This document shows, piece after piece, positions 22,182 through 33,251 of a stretch of 64,000 bases of DNA. The stretch is taken from positions 2,356,001 through 2,420,000 of the forward strand of contig JAEBUN010000002.1 in NCBI GenBank assembly GCA_023014365.1, in the 5' to 3' direction. The notes under the pieces are model-generated. The model searched no databases. It was not told where the DNA came from and saw only the letters and a program-made list of their open reading frames with translations. A program made the translations under genes and the position numbers. How positions within the stretch are numbered: the first letter of the stretch is position 1; each line of letters begins with the position of its first letter. The stretch comes from Lepiota brunneoincarnata. Lineage: Eukaryota; Basidiomycota; Agaricomycetes; Agaricales; Agaricaceae.

Positions 22182-22342
22182 GTTCTATTATGAATATGAG
22201 CAGCTGGTTGCAGAAAGGGCATAAAAGACGAGAGCGGAGTATGAGGATGAAAGTGGAAGGAGGAAGTGCTTGGGCGGTCAACGGAACACGTGAGAGCTAC
22301 AAATCAGGTCATAATTGATTGATTCCTTTATCAATAACCACT
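22182..22342. promoter_or_regulatory. divergent promoter of NPC1 and DPH1, with CACGTGA
   Basis: 161 bp between start codons. It includes an E-box-like CACGTGA at 22287-22293, the type of site read by Cbf1/bHLH factors in fungi. Part of this stretch may hold the missing NPC1 signal-peptide exon. Confidence 0.4.
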
Positions 22343-24125
22343 ATGAATGAATCTACCAAACTACCACCTAACGCTAGCAGGCCCAAAAAACGGTTTGTAG
22401 GTAACAAGTCCGCTAAACCTTCCAAGCCAGGGGTGCAGCCAGTCATCACAAATCAGATTCCCCAAGAAATCCTCAACGACGATCAGCTAAATGCTGCCGT
22501 TGGGCAACTACCCTCCAATTACTCGTTTGAGATCCACAAAACGATACACCACATCCGGAAGAACAACGCCACCATGGTTGCACTTCAGATGCCTGAGGGC
22601 CTTCAGATGTTTGCGTGTACCATCACAGACATTATCGAGCGGTGCGCAGGAATTCTCGACAGGGTGAAAGCCCATTAAACTTCTTTCTGGTAGGTTTACC
22701 AACGCTCTGACTGTAATCATGGGAGACGTTACATATGGGGCGTGCTGCATAGATGACTACACTGCGGTAGCCCTCGGATGTGATATGATGATACACTATG
22801 GCCACAGCTGCTTAGGTGGGGTTCACACTACCATCCCCACGTCTTTTCTGAAACGACATAGTCCCGGTTGACCAGACATCTATCAAAACCCTCTACATTT
22901 TTGTAGAGATCAGTATCGATTCTCTGCATCTCCACCAGTCTATCAGGCTGAACCTTCCGAGCGACCGACAAATCTTCAGGGAGCAGCTGCTCGATGGCGA
23001 GGAAGAGGCTAGCCGCATCCCGGCAGGCGAACAGATTGGATCTGGGACACCACAACTCCAGATCGAAAGCCCGTTTTCAGCCTCTCTTCAAAACGAACAC
23101 GATCTTCCGTCGTTCCCATCCGAGCCAACGCGCCTGGCTCTTGTATCAACGATCCAATTCGTGGCTGCCTTGCAGAGGTTAAAGGAAGAACTTTCTGCCG
23201 AATATGAAAATCACTCTTCAACCTCAGTCCCGGGGCTAATGAAAGACGATGTTAATACTGATGCCTTAGAACCTTCCCGACGAAGAAACACCTCTGGAAC
23301 CTGGACAGGTAGATACGAAGCCACGATACCAAGGTCGAAACCCCTCTCTCCTGGCGAAATTCTCGGATGTACTGCCCCGACATTGCATAATGTGGATGCG
23401 CTCATGTTCGTAAAATCTATGCCCTTGATGTCCGATCGCCTTACGTTGTGCTTTTAGATACTTGGGTGATGGGCGGTTCCACTTGGAATCTATAATGATT
23501 GCCAATCCTGCCATCCCTGCGTTCCGTTACGACCCTTATTCGAAAAAGTTGACCAGGGAACGGTACAACCACCACGAAATGCACGCCATCAGGGATCAGG
23601 CAGTGCGGATCGCCAGGCAAAGCCTCAAAACACACCAGATACCCCAACTCACCGAAGACCACTTGAAAAGCCCTCCCCTTTGGGGAGTGGTACTGGGTAC
23701 ACTAGGCCGACAAGGCAATTTCAATCAAATGCAGGTACGTGGGGCGAGATAACCTACACGGACGCAGCGGGTGATATATTTGTGCCTTCCAGGCTATCGT
23801 CAGGCAACTGGAAGCTTCAGCGGCAGCTATCCCTCACGTTCAGATCCTACTATCCGAACTCTCCCCGGCGAAACTCGCTCTTTTCAACCCCCACATTTCG
23901 ACATTCGTTCAAACGTCATGTCCACGCCTTTCAATTGACTGGGGCTATGCATTCGACCGCCCTCTACTTAGTCCCTATGAGACGGCTGTAGCTGTCGGGA
24001 AGGCTGCAAGTTGGATGGATACAAAAAATATCCTAGAATCGGGTAGCGCCGTATACCCCATGAATTTCTACGAAGCCGGAAGCCCTTGGGCGATATCTAG
24101 AATGGAGGCATCCTTCTGGCCCTGA
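22343..24125 (+). CDS. DPH1: diphthamide biosynthesis radical enzyme subunit Dph1
   Basis: First step of diphthamide synthesis on EF-2: with Dph2 it transfers the 3-amino-3-carboxypropyl group of SAM through a 4Fe-4S cluster. It starts at [20 protein letters not shown]. The three cluster cysteines are visible in [24 protein letters not shown] and [14 protein letters not shown]. Other family blocks are [65 protein letters not shown] and [13 protein letters not shown]. Introns split ER|FTNAL, SCL|VPVD, LI|YLGDG and Q|AIVRQ. A donor at GTGCGC after IIER keeps the family spacing. Stop TGA 24125. Confidence 0.95.
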
Positions 24126-24692
24126 CGTCATGAGTTATTTCTGGCCAACGCTCATAAATTTTATAGTGTACTTCCTCACCGCAATCAACGCAAATTTATC
24201 TGAGAGTTTCGGTAACTTTTCAAGACCCTACTCCAGTTCATTTTTTTTCACGGAAGGTTTGAAGGCGTGGATCCACACCCGGGACGGAGGCGACACAACA
24301 ACCAGCCTTGGAGAATTTGTGCCTCAATCTTGTTGCTCGGTTACCTATCTGAAAAATGCTCAAACCAACCGTTGGGGTCTTATGAAACTAGCATCTCCGG
24401 TTTTGAAGAATGAACGGCTATTTTGGAAAATGCCCTCTGTGTGAACTGATACAGTAGGGTGCTTACCGACGGAACTATACCAAATCATTCAAGAAGGCGC
24501 GACCCTGATTGACTAGAATGGGTTCAACACAAACTTGATTCCCAGAGTGACCGTTTCGGCATAGGGTCTAGGAGTGGGACTGCCAGAGCTATATCCTTGC
24601 CTTGTGCCCATATCCCTCTACCCTCGCTGCTCGTTCACTCACCCACACCTACTCTCCGTCCATATGCACATCCCCGCTCCTCCATCCATATC
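24126..24692. other. intergenic, DPH1 to DUF6533 gene
   Basis: 567 bp. A 104-codon plus-strand ORF starts at 24130, five bases after the DPH1 stop, with a hydrophobic first 20 residues. It has no family match I know and no exon context, so I leave it uncalled. Confidence 0.35.
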
Positions 24693-26558
24693 ATGTCGCA
24701 TTTAACCAACAGTGAAGTAGAACAAGTGGTCTCTGACGTGCAGATGCTGTATACCTCCAATTACTGTCAACGTGGGTTGTTCGCGGTATACCACTTCTCA
24801 GCTGGTTTGCTCAGGTTGGGGTCATATTAGTTGTGGCCCTTATAGTCGCGATCTACGATCACTGTGGGTACTGTAGCTGGTATCTAAAAAAGGGATTGAT
24901 ATAAGATAGGTGCAGTCATCACCTTCGACCGGGAGGTAAGTATCGACACTTTCAGTATTTTAACCTGATTTCTTATACATATAGGTGGAGCTTATATGGG
25001 TGGGTTTAATGCCGCAATGAAGAATTACCAGGACGCTCAACTTCCTGTGCAGAAGAAACGCTGGTCAAAGTCAAGAATTCTCTACCTTGTGGTATGTCTG
25101 GGGTGTGATTTGATGTTCCGCCACGAATTCAAACATGCTGTAGTGTCGATATGTCGGGAACATACTTCTTTTGTAAGTGACTAGACTCCCTAGGTTGCAG
25201 GAGGGTGCTGACGATGACTTGGTTTTCAAATAGCTGGGAGGTGTTTGGTGAGTTAGCTGGGATAGTGGAAATAGCATCTGAGCATTCAGCACTGTATCAG
25301 TCTTCTTGAAAAAAAATCCCACCCGCGGAGTAAGGCTAATTTCCTATTGAATTAGTAGCTGATTTCTTATTCGTCGTTTAGTTGTACGTGGTTCCTCCCT
25401 GCCAGCGGGATCCTTGGCTGAACGACACGGGAATCTTTTGATTATACAGCTGTATGGGGGTCCCTGATCACATCGCTCCCGTCGTTGATTTTCTTTGTAC
25501 AGGTATTTGGGGCATTCGTGCTATGTCAGGGGGTGCTGTTTTGTCCACATGGACGGCACAACGTCGGTTGAGTCAGGTCCATATATCATCTAGCTCTGAC
25601 ACGCTCCCAGTTATCATGCAGTTTCGAATCCAAGCTCTGTACAATAACAAATGGTTGTCCCGGTTCCTTTTGGGGGTCTTTGTTGGCGAGATCATTAGCC
25701 TAATAACAATCGGGGCTTTGTCTGTGCGAGGAATGGAAGGTAAGTAGCTTCAGATTTGAGTTTCCTTACGTGCTCCTAATTCTTGACGCGGTAGTTACCG
25801 TTGAACCATTTCCTGGCATCTTTGCATGTTCAATTGTCGCATTCCCGCCCTACGCCTTCGCATTCTGGATTCCTATGCTAGTCTTTGACACACTCTTATT
25901 CCTCCTGGCGGCCGAAATGGTGATCAAAACACTGCGTCGTCTGCCTAAAGGCAAATCGCGATGGTGGAGGTCACTGGCTCCTACACTCATCGTCATTGTC
26001 TTGCGAGACAGCTTTAATTACTTCCTCCTGTACGTGCTGCTTTTTTCTTCCGTGCTTTCTCCCTCTTGAAAAGGGTCTCAGTGTATTCGCCGCTTATTTT
26101 ACGACGACGGTGATCTGGGTGACTGCAGAGGTAGTTTTCCCGGCTATTCTGTAGCCGGAGTCGACTGGGGCTAACTTATGATCTAGCAACGCTACTTCAA
26201 CATCCCGGCATGCTTTGCGTACGCCACGAGCACCATTATGGGCTGCCGGTTAGTTCTGAACCTCTGTGATGCCTTCCATAACCCTTCGAGTTTTGGGACA
26301 CGAATGGGTAGCTCTCCGTGGGGCACAACGACTAATTGGGACGATGGAAAACCCACCGTTAATTTTGCACCAAACCCGGTTGGGACGACGGTGACTACAC
26401 GAAGTACTCCCGAACTTGGGGTTAGGGGGGAGCTGGGAATGGAGCTGGGCACTTTTTTTTGCCACCCTAGCACGGAGCCAATGACACTGCCCTTGGAGGG
26501 GACCGGTCCTCACCTAAAATCAGCGCCTGCATATCTAGCCGCGTCAATACATTGTTAA
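24693..26558 (+). CDS. DUF6533 seven-helix membrane protein
   Basis: Fungal membrane family with receptor-like topology, function unknown. It starts MSHLTNSEVEQVVSDVQMLY. Exons in phase give QVGVILVVALIVAIYDH, then CAVITFDREVELIW (the DUF6533 hallmark), KKRWSKSRILYLV, CRYVGNILL, then LPVIMQFRIQALYNNKWLSR and a helix, a long exon with FPPYAFAFWIPMLVFDTLLF, SVFAAYFTTTVIWVTAE and QRYFNIPACFAYASTTIMGC followed by RLVLNLCDAFH, and a Pro/Thr-rich cytoplasmic tail to TAA 26558. One exon between about 25,250 and 25,560 is not resolved. It is the second receptor-like orphan in the window, from a different family than the DUF6534 gene. Confidence 0.8.
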
Positions 26559-26948
26559 GCATTGCTCGCGAACGAGTTTTACCTCCTCACCCTTCATTTC
26601 CCTCATACCTTAGCCAGGGTTAAAGATACTCCCCCATTCTCTTCACTAATAGTCACTATTACATCCATTATAAGATGTTCCAGTCTTGCACTATCCGCCT
26701 TGTCACATTAACACATTTGCCTTGCTCGCCCACAGATAACTTCATACATGTGTGGGTTGTTGTGATGCTATGATCATGATACCACATGAGATCCATGAAC
26801 CTGGACTGCGAAACAGACGCATATTCTCTTGCCTTTGCGATTTTTGGAACGGTCTTTTGCAACTAAAGAAGAAATGAACAGCAAGATTCCATACCAGACA
26901 ACGTCTGAGCCCTTCCCCCCCCTTCCTATCCGAGCCACCCCAATAATT
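26559..26948. other. convergent 3′ region
   Basis: 390 bp between the DUF6533 gene and the facing mitochondrial orphan. No exon or RNA gene is seen. Confidence 0.45.
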
Positions 26949-27542
26949 TCAACTCCTCTCTGGTATCACCTCCGCCTCGCCTGTGAGCTCCGCCTTCTCA
27001 CTCTGCATCGGCCGCCCTGCTTCCATCAGTGTCTCGTAGCCAGGTAGTGGCCCCACACCGGGTCTAGGCGACTCGACTCCATACAAGGCCTCGATGATTT
27101 GTCTCTCCCTTCCGGGAATTGCCTCACTCCAGGTACGGGAACTGGAACCGTCCGGGACTGGTTCAGCAAAGTCCATGTCCCAAGGACTCATTTTTGGTGC
27201 GGAGCGTTGGTGCTCGAGGAGCATGTCGTACTGCTCGTGGCGGATGCGATTGATGGACAGGTATTGGTCATGAACATCGTGAATGAAGGCGGCATCGATG
27301 CGCTTCTCAAGATTCTCTGGAGTTATAAAGTCGTCGCATTGGTGGTAGAGAGAGACGATAGCGCGCAGTTTGTGGGGAGGCAAGAGGGATTGTGTTTTGG
27401 GGTCCACTCTGGGTGTGCGGCGTTTGCGACGAGGAGGGTCAGGCAGGGCTGTGGCCCCTGGAGTGGTTTGTGAGATGAAGCTTGTTGAGAAAGTGCGGGA
27501 GAGGCGTTTGGGGAACGTGCGGACGAGGGCAGAGAACGACAT
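26949..27542 (-). CDS. hypothetical mitochondrial protein
   Basis: 197 codons in a single exon, starting at MSFSALVRTFPKRLSRTFST, an Arg/Ser/Phe-rich start typical of a matrix-targeting peptide. The core is charged (PPRRKRRTPRVDPKTQSLLP, then HKLRAIVSLYHQCDDFITPE) and the C-terminus Pro/Gly-rich (YGVESPRPGVGPLPGYETLM). I do not recognise the family. The ORF stays open upstream of this ATG, but the N-terminus makes best sense from 27542. A CACGTGAC site lies 63 bp upstream. Confidence 0.65.
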   Translation of the reverse strand: MSFSALVRTFPKRLSRTFSTSFISQTTPGATALPDPPRRKRRTPRVDPKTQSLLPPHKLRAIVSLYHQCDDFITPENLEKRIDAAFIHDVHDQYLSINRIRHEQYDMLLEHQRSAPKMSPWDMDFAEPVPDGSSSRTWSEAIPGRERQIIEALYGVESPRPGVGPLPGYETLMEAGRPMQSEKAELTGEAEVIPERS

Positions 27543-27604
27543 CGTGCGCCTCTTTAATGTTTTCGACAAAAAATCGCGTCCACCTCTTCTGCGCACCGTA
27601 TGGG

Positions 27605-27612
27605 CACGTGAC
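27605..27612. promoter_or_regulatory. CACGTGAC (Cbf1/bHLH-type) site
   Basis: Reads GTCACGTG on the minus strand, matching the RTCACRTG centromere-binding-factor consensus, 63 bp before the mitochondrial orphan's ATG. Confidence 0.4.
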
Positions 27613-27622
27613 GTGTTTCTAT

Positions 27623-28661
27623 CTATGCTAATAAGCCTAACGCTGCTGGTAATGTCTCCTCGCAAGGTCCAAGGAACACGAAATCAGCGTCCTTGTCTCC
27701 TTCTGTTCGCTCAAGGTTAAACACGGCAATCTTTCCGCCGTAGCGCTGCACCATGTGCGCGTATCTTGCAGCGGGGTACACCTGGCAAGTGTATATGAGA
27801 AACGAAGCCAGCCAATGACATGTTAGAGACCACCGACAGTGGAGGATGTCCCAACGACCAGACATAGGTCGGCCCCCTTCACCAAATTGGCGATGAGATC
27901 GAGGTGGTACGGTTGCTCACCGAACCATACGACTCCAGGTCGAGCCAGCGCTCCACAAGCCCCACAACGGGGCAAGTCTTCCAGCGGGATGTCAGCTTCG
28001 GTATCCGTGGACTCGAGCAATTCTTCAGTTCCTGCTAAACCCTGACAGATTGGAGAGCTGCGATCATGAGTACTATAGTCGCACTTGGTGCAGATCAAAT
28101 CGTGGAGTCTTCCGTGCATTTCAATAATGTGAGGATGCTCTTCCGTCCCCTCCGGGATGGTGACCGAGGATGAAACCTCTCTCAGTGCTGTCGGGCTAAG
28201 GCCATCGACGTTCTGGGTGATGAGCGTAAAAGTCGAGTTGGGAAGGCAACAAGACTCGCGGATCTGGGGTGAAGCAAAGCGGGCGAGAGCATAGTGGGCT
28301 GCATTCGGAGCAACACGAAGAGCACTGTCAGGCAGGAGGAAATCAGCCAAGATAAGAGTGCGTGGAAGGACAAACAAACAGACGCTTCTCGGCGGTAGTG
28401 GTAGAATTGCCAAACCCGAGAGGGATTCTCTTTGAATGCCTCTGGAGTTGCGAGAGACGTTGCCCTGTACTTGCGCCAGAGGCCTCCGCGACCCCTGAAG
28501 GTTGGCAAGCCTGGGTGGAGCCGCAAATTAGTGTGATAAATCGGCGCTTGGGACTCGTCTCAACCTGATGCAGCCGAAAGGCCCGCGCCCGCTACGACTA
28601 TTATGTGCCTCGACTTGCTCAGTACGGCCCTGAAATGGGCCAAGTCTGTGGAAGAAATCAT
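27623..28661 (-). CDS. SIRT5-type sirtuin (NAD-dependent protein deacylase)
   Basis: Class III sirtuin that removes acyl groups such as succinyl or malonyl from lysine. Starts at [19 protein letters not shown]. The Rossmann motif reads [12 protein letters not shown], spliced to [15 protein letters not shown]. The Tyr-x2-Arg pair that defines SIRT5 specificity is present in [10 protein letters not shown]. Then [10 protein letters not shown], the catalytic His in [11 protein letters not shown], the zinc Cys pairs CTKCDY and [17 protein letters not shown], and [18 protein letters not shown]. The final exon gives [13 protein letters not shown] and ends at 27623. Four exons splice in phase. Its upstream region has been cut off by the retroelement nest 276 bp away. 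Confidence 0.92.
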
Positions 28662-28937
28662 GGAAGACGACTGCAGTCGTTCGTCTGCTGCAAGATGTAT
28701 TCACCCTCCTCGTCCAGAGATGAAAATGGACACACGAACCTTCTGTTGGAAAAAAGCGTGCAACGGGGGCGTGTTCGTTTGGCCTCGGTGAGCTCGTGAG
28801 GCAAACGGATGGCTATGTACAACTCGAGTAGACTACTTAAATAATATCTACAACAATAAGGTCTGTAGACAATAAAACATTTTCAAATCACATGCATCGC
28901 GCAGGCTCGCATGATGCCAGAATTTCAACACCTTTTA

Positions 28938-29195
28938 ACACTGCTGGCATACAACTATATTTGCACATGGGATATTGTTGCTGTAGATTTAATAAATATC
29001 TATTTGTTATCCTACCTTGAGATTTCTGTGAGATATTTTTTATTTTCCCTCAATATCACAAAAGGGAGTATTTAGAATATTAGGAAGTATAAATCACAAT
29101 TAGATAGATGTTATATGCCACTGACAATAAGCAAAATATGTTATGTAGAGATACATATGACATAACTTGGTTATTGTCAATGACAATATTAAATT
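28938..29195 (+). repeat. left inverted terminal repeat of the DIRS-like element
   Basis: AT-rich repeat whose reverse complement recurs at 47,690-48,046. Matching blocks include ACACTGCTGGC at the outer end, ATTTGTTATCCTA at 29002 and CTGACAATAAGCAAAATAT at 29121. The left copy lacks about 40 bp between two GATAT motifs that the right copy keeps. Confidence 0.85.
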
Positions 29196-29510
29196 ACATA
29201 CTTGTAATATTGCAGTGTTTGATACTCAAAGAGTTGTTTACGCTAGGTCAATGATGACAAACAAGAAGGGCCCCGGTTGTAGGTCACCAGCAGCCGCAAA
29301 CACCCCACGGGTGAACACATACAAGGAAAGGAGTTGTTTCTCGGTGGTGGCTACTATGAGACAGACTCCTGGTTTTTTCCTTGTCTAACCAACTACCACC
29401 TTCGTAACTGCTGTTCAACGCTGGGGTTTTTTCTCTACTCATTATCTACCTTACTATCCAATCTTGTACCCAACTTCGTTTGGAACAAGCTTCGTGGTCT
29501 TTGTTTCTTC

Positions 29511-30867
29511 ATGAGTGAAGGGTATGCCAGATTCACCATCGACCAACCAAGACATGGTCAACCCAGAGAGGGGAATCACCCCTCTCATCAACCGAATACA
29601 TCCTCCGATGTTTCCAAGACTACCAAGTCCTCCAGCCTTGACCCAGCCACTTCTTCATTGGATTGATGGGATAGGGAATTTGACCCTGGTGAGCTCCGAT
29701 GTATTGCAGAGGGAAAAAAGAGGATGTCAAAAGGTGGAAAAGAGAAGGGGGCTGAGATATGATCCAAGCATCCCTGACTTCTCAAACTTGCACTTGATCT
29801 CACTAGAGGACAGATTAGCCTCGCTCGAGGCCAGCGTGAGGGGAATCAATACATTGGGGGACTCGATGTCAGCAATAGTTGCAAGGATTGACTCACAAAC
29901 AAACTCAACACCCTCTTGTCTCAAACAGAGTGAAAGGTGCCCCAAACCATCCTTAGCCAAATGTCTGGGGTTAGGACCTCTGGCTCACAAGAGGGATCTA
30001 CCTCAGGGGAAAGCAATTCCGAGGATGATGAATTCAGAGAGGAACAAGGACGGGAGGAACTTGTCCATGACCTCACCAGTTTTGAAGGATCTTGGGATGT
30101 CCTGGAGGAGGTACCCTGGGGCGCCTGACAAAGTAAAAGGGTCCAGGAAGACATCTTCCCATGGTTCAGAGAAGGCTCACAAGGAAATGATGGACTCACC
30201 AAAAGCATGTGTAAAACCAGATGCCTGCTTGACTACATTAGTCAAGATGTGTACTCCGTTAAACATTGGGCTTGATCAGGGCCTAGAGCACCCTGCAATT
30301 TCCCTGACTTGGAATGGAGCAACATCCTGCAAGGGAAAGCAGTTAATCTCCACAAAGTATTCGAAGAACAGTTTGTCATATGGCCAGCACAAGAGGAAGT
30401 CAGGCAAGTTGGAGGACATGAGTTTACCATATCCTGGGACATCATCTCAAAGAAGATTGAAACATCAGGCAAGTGGCAACAAGCTTGGCGAGCCACTGCT
30501 GAAGCAACGAGCTATGTTTTCCCCAACCGTTGGCAAGAACTTGACCGATATACCTTGTACATCTCTGCCAAATTTGGGAGAAAAAGTATCGGAGAACATG
30601 GCCATATCCTCCTTTTTGATGAGGCCATCTGAGGTGCTGTTGGAGGAGGTGAAAACACCTCACTGCTTGACAAAGACATCCATGAAACGTATGGGGAGTC
30701 AATCCTCCTCCCAGGAGGGGCTGAATTCCACACCAACTATCAGCCAAATAAGAAAGGGACAGAGGTGTGCCACCATTTCAACATGAAAAATGGCTGTCAT
30801 TCCCCGGATTGCAGATTCAAACACCAGTGCAGTAGGTGCAAATCCCAGGAACATGGGCAATCCTGAT
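29511..30867 (+). pseudogene. DIRS gag-like ORF with CCCH zinc finger, broken
   Basis: Reading frame from ATG 29511 (MSEGYARFTIDQPRHGQPRE), interrupted by several TGA codons at former CGA positions. Recognisable capsid-like helices include HKVFEEQFVIWPAQEEVRQV and AWRATAEATSYVFPNRWQEL. Near the C-terminus, CHHFNMKNGCHSPDCRFKH is a C-x8-C-x4-C-x3-H finger, followed by CSRCKSQEHGQ and a stop that cuts a CCHC knuckle. A 423-codon ORF in another phase covers the same bases but lacks these motifs. Confidence 0.75.
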
Positions 30868-32635
30868 GTCCTAAGGCTGAATCGGTGGTTGACGGTCCCT
30901 CGTCCTAAATATCTTCATTACAACAGGTGGAACATGGAGGGCCTGCCAGTGCCTGGTGTAGTGGAGTGGTCAGAGGAGGCAGAGGCATTTCCTACTGCAC
31001 CAAAAATCATGGATGACCATCTAGTGAAACAAACAGTGACTTCTCACGCTGACCTCTTCCGGATCATCACACCCATCAAAGTCGATGTGTTACACTATTT
31101 CCTCATCTCTCATCCAAATGACAATTTTGTTGAATCAATTTGCAACGGACTGGAACAGGGCTTCTGGCCTTGGGCTGATCTGAGTCTCAAGGGATACCTG
31201 GTGACCAATGATGCTGCCCAGAAAATGGCGAAGGAACCTGAGAGGAGAAATTTTATCCAAGAGCAGAGGGACAAGGAGCTGGCAAAAAATCGTTTCTTGG
31301 CTAGTTTTAAGGGACCGCTCTTGCCCAGTATGTACTGTATGCCCATCTTTGCTGTTCCCAAGGAACTACCTGGGGAATATTGACTGGTGACGCATCAGTC
31401 ATTTGGGCAATTCTCCCTAGATTCTATGACAACTCCACATGCTCACTCCTTCCCCTTAGATAACATGGTATGCCTTGGGGACCAATTGCTCCGTGCCCAC
31501 AGGAGCAAGCTAGCTGCATGGCAACTTGTGCTGTGGAAGAGCGACATTTCCAAAGCATACTGACTTTGTCCAGTATATCCCTACTGGCAGATCAAGCAGG
31601 TTAACACTGTCGATGACCAGTGAAATGTTAACCATTGTGCAGCCTTTGGAGGACATTGTTCTGGGGACATTTTTATTGGACTCAACTCACTCATCCTCTG
31701 GATTGCTGACAAGGTCTTCAGAGTTTGAGAGCTGAATGCCTGGGTGGATGACTGCTATGGGTGGGAATTCTTGGATAATATGGCCCAGTATGACCCCTAT
31801 TCAAAAGCTATGCCGCAAAGCCAAGTGGACCTTCTGACATGCTGGGACAAGCTTGGGGTTCCACACAAGGAACGAGAGCAGGAGTTTGGCACAAAATTGA
31901 AGATAATTGGTTTTATGGTCGATGCGAATGCACTTACCATCACACTGCCTCCTGAAAAGAAGGAAGACCTCCTCCACAAGCTGGATCGCTTCATTAGTCC
32001 TAAAGGTGGATCTCCAAACCATTTCCCTCTCTGTGACTGGCTCACTCTGGCAGAGTGGGCTAACTGGGCTTTCAATGTTTTCCCCTTGGTACATCCTATG
32101 CTAAGCAATTTGTATGCCTGAGCAGCAGGGGAAACAGTCCTGGACAAGTGGTTGAAGATGACATGTGCCATCTCCAATGACCTTCAATGGGGACGGGATT
32201 ATATTGCTGCAGGGGATGGCATTCATCTGATAAAGACGCATGATTGGGGTAGGGATGAAGCCCATATGGTAATGTATACAGATGCCTGTCTGGCAGGCTT
32301 GGGTTTCTGGATTCCTGGGGACCACCTAGGTTTTTGGAGCACCTTTCCCTCAGGTCTCCCTTCCGAATGGATTTATTACAAGGAAGCGGTGGCGCTTGCC
32401 ACAGCTTTGCGCTACAGCATTGACCATCTGCCACGCAATGGTCAGATCATCATTTTCACTGACAATTCCAACGTGCAAGCTCTTTTCAACATGCTAGCTG
32501 CTCCACCCCTGTACAGTGGTATTGCTCAGTACTCAGTGGATCTACTCATATCACTCAACTGTGAGCTCCAGGTCCTCTATGTCAGGAGCGAGGACAATGG
32601 GGTTGCAGATGCTCTGTCATGTTGAGACATCCACC
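30790..32635 (+). pseudogene. DIRS reverse transcriptase and RNase H, broken
   Basis: Plus-strand frame beginning around the LNRWLTVPRPKYLHYNRWNM block. RT palm motifs are FPLDNMVCLGDQLLRAHRSK, LVLWKSDISKAY followed by a stop, and the catalytic WVDDCYGWEF (VDD). RNase H follows with VMYTDACLAGLGFWIPGD, YYKEAVALATALRYSIDHL and IIIFTDNSNVQALF, ending VADALSC where R is expected (a CGT to TGT change). Several in-frame TGA codons and at least one W-to-stop make it non-functional. Confidence 0.85.
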
Positions 32636-32913
32636 GTGCTCTCTCCCTTGACCCTGGATTAGAGATTCGTCATATACAACCCCCTCAGGATGCGTTGGGG
32701 GTAGTTTGGGAATGAGTCATATGGTCCAGCGTTCAGCGTTCCCTCTGGGGACATTGGACTCTTTGGTAGCTGAGGCGTAGTCCTATGCACTTGATGTTGC
32801 CACAAACCAGTCTTATAAATCTCATTTGAATGCTTATCTCAACTTTATACATCTCCACCAGCTCGACCCTGAACCCACACCTGAATCTCTATCTTGTTTC
32901 CTTGTATACATCA

Positions 32914-33251
32914 TGTTGAACTGAGTAGAGTCAATAGTATCAGTGACACACTGATCACTAGTCACTAGCTCAAGTTGATCAACAATCACTGATGTATTCA
33001 CACATTGTTAATAATAGTGTGATTTGATAAGCCCACTGATTCGGTCAAGTGTAAAGGTTCTTCGTATGTAACTCCCCTTCACATAATAGGATTTGGCTAG
33101 TCTAAGGTCCCATCCTGTCAAAATGGACACAAGGCATGAAACTTGGTGTCCACTAATTGACATCCCCAAGGGATGGGTGTACATAACAACTAATTACTTA
33201 TATATCATAATTTGTTACTAACTAATAAGTGATCTGCCACTTTATTTAATA
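32914..33251 (-). repeat. copia 3′ LTR
   Basis: 338 bp, TGTTGAACTG to ATTTAATA on the plus strand. The final base pair of the TG/CA border has mutated (TA here, CA in the partner). About 15 transitions separate it from 46,264-46,601. Confidence 0.92.

Noticed and set aside
24130..24444. 104-codon ORF right after DPH1
   Set aside because: Hydrophobic start but no family, no splice context and close to the DPH1 3′ end.
29515..30786. 423-codon ORF in the DIRS gag region as the true gag
   Set aside because: The capsid-like helices and CCCH finger are in a different frame; this frame has no motif and is open by chance.
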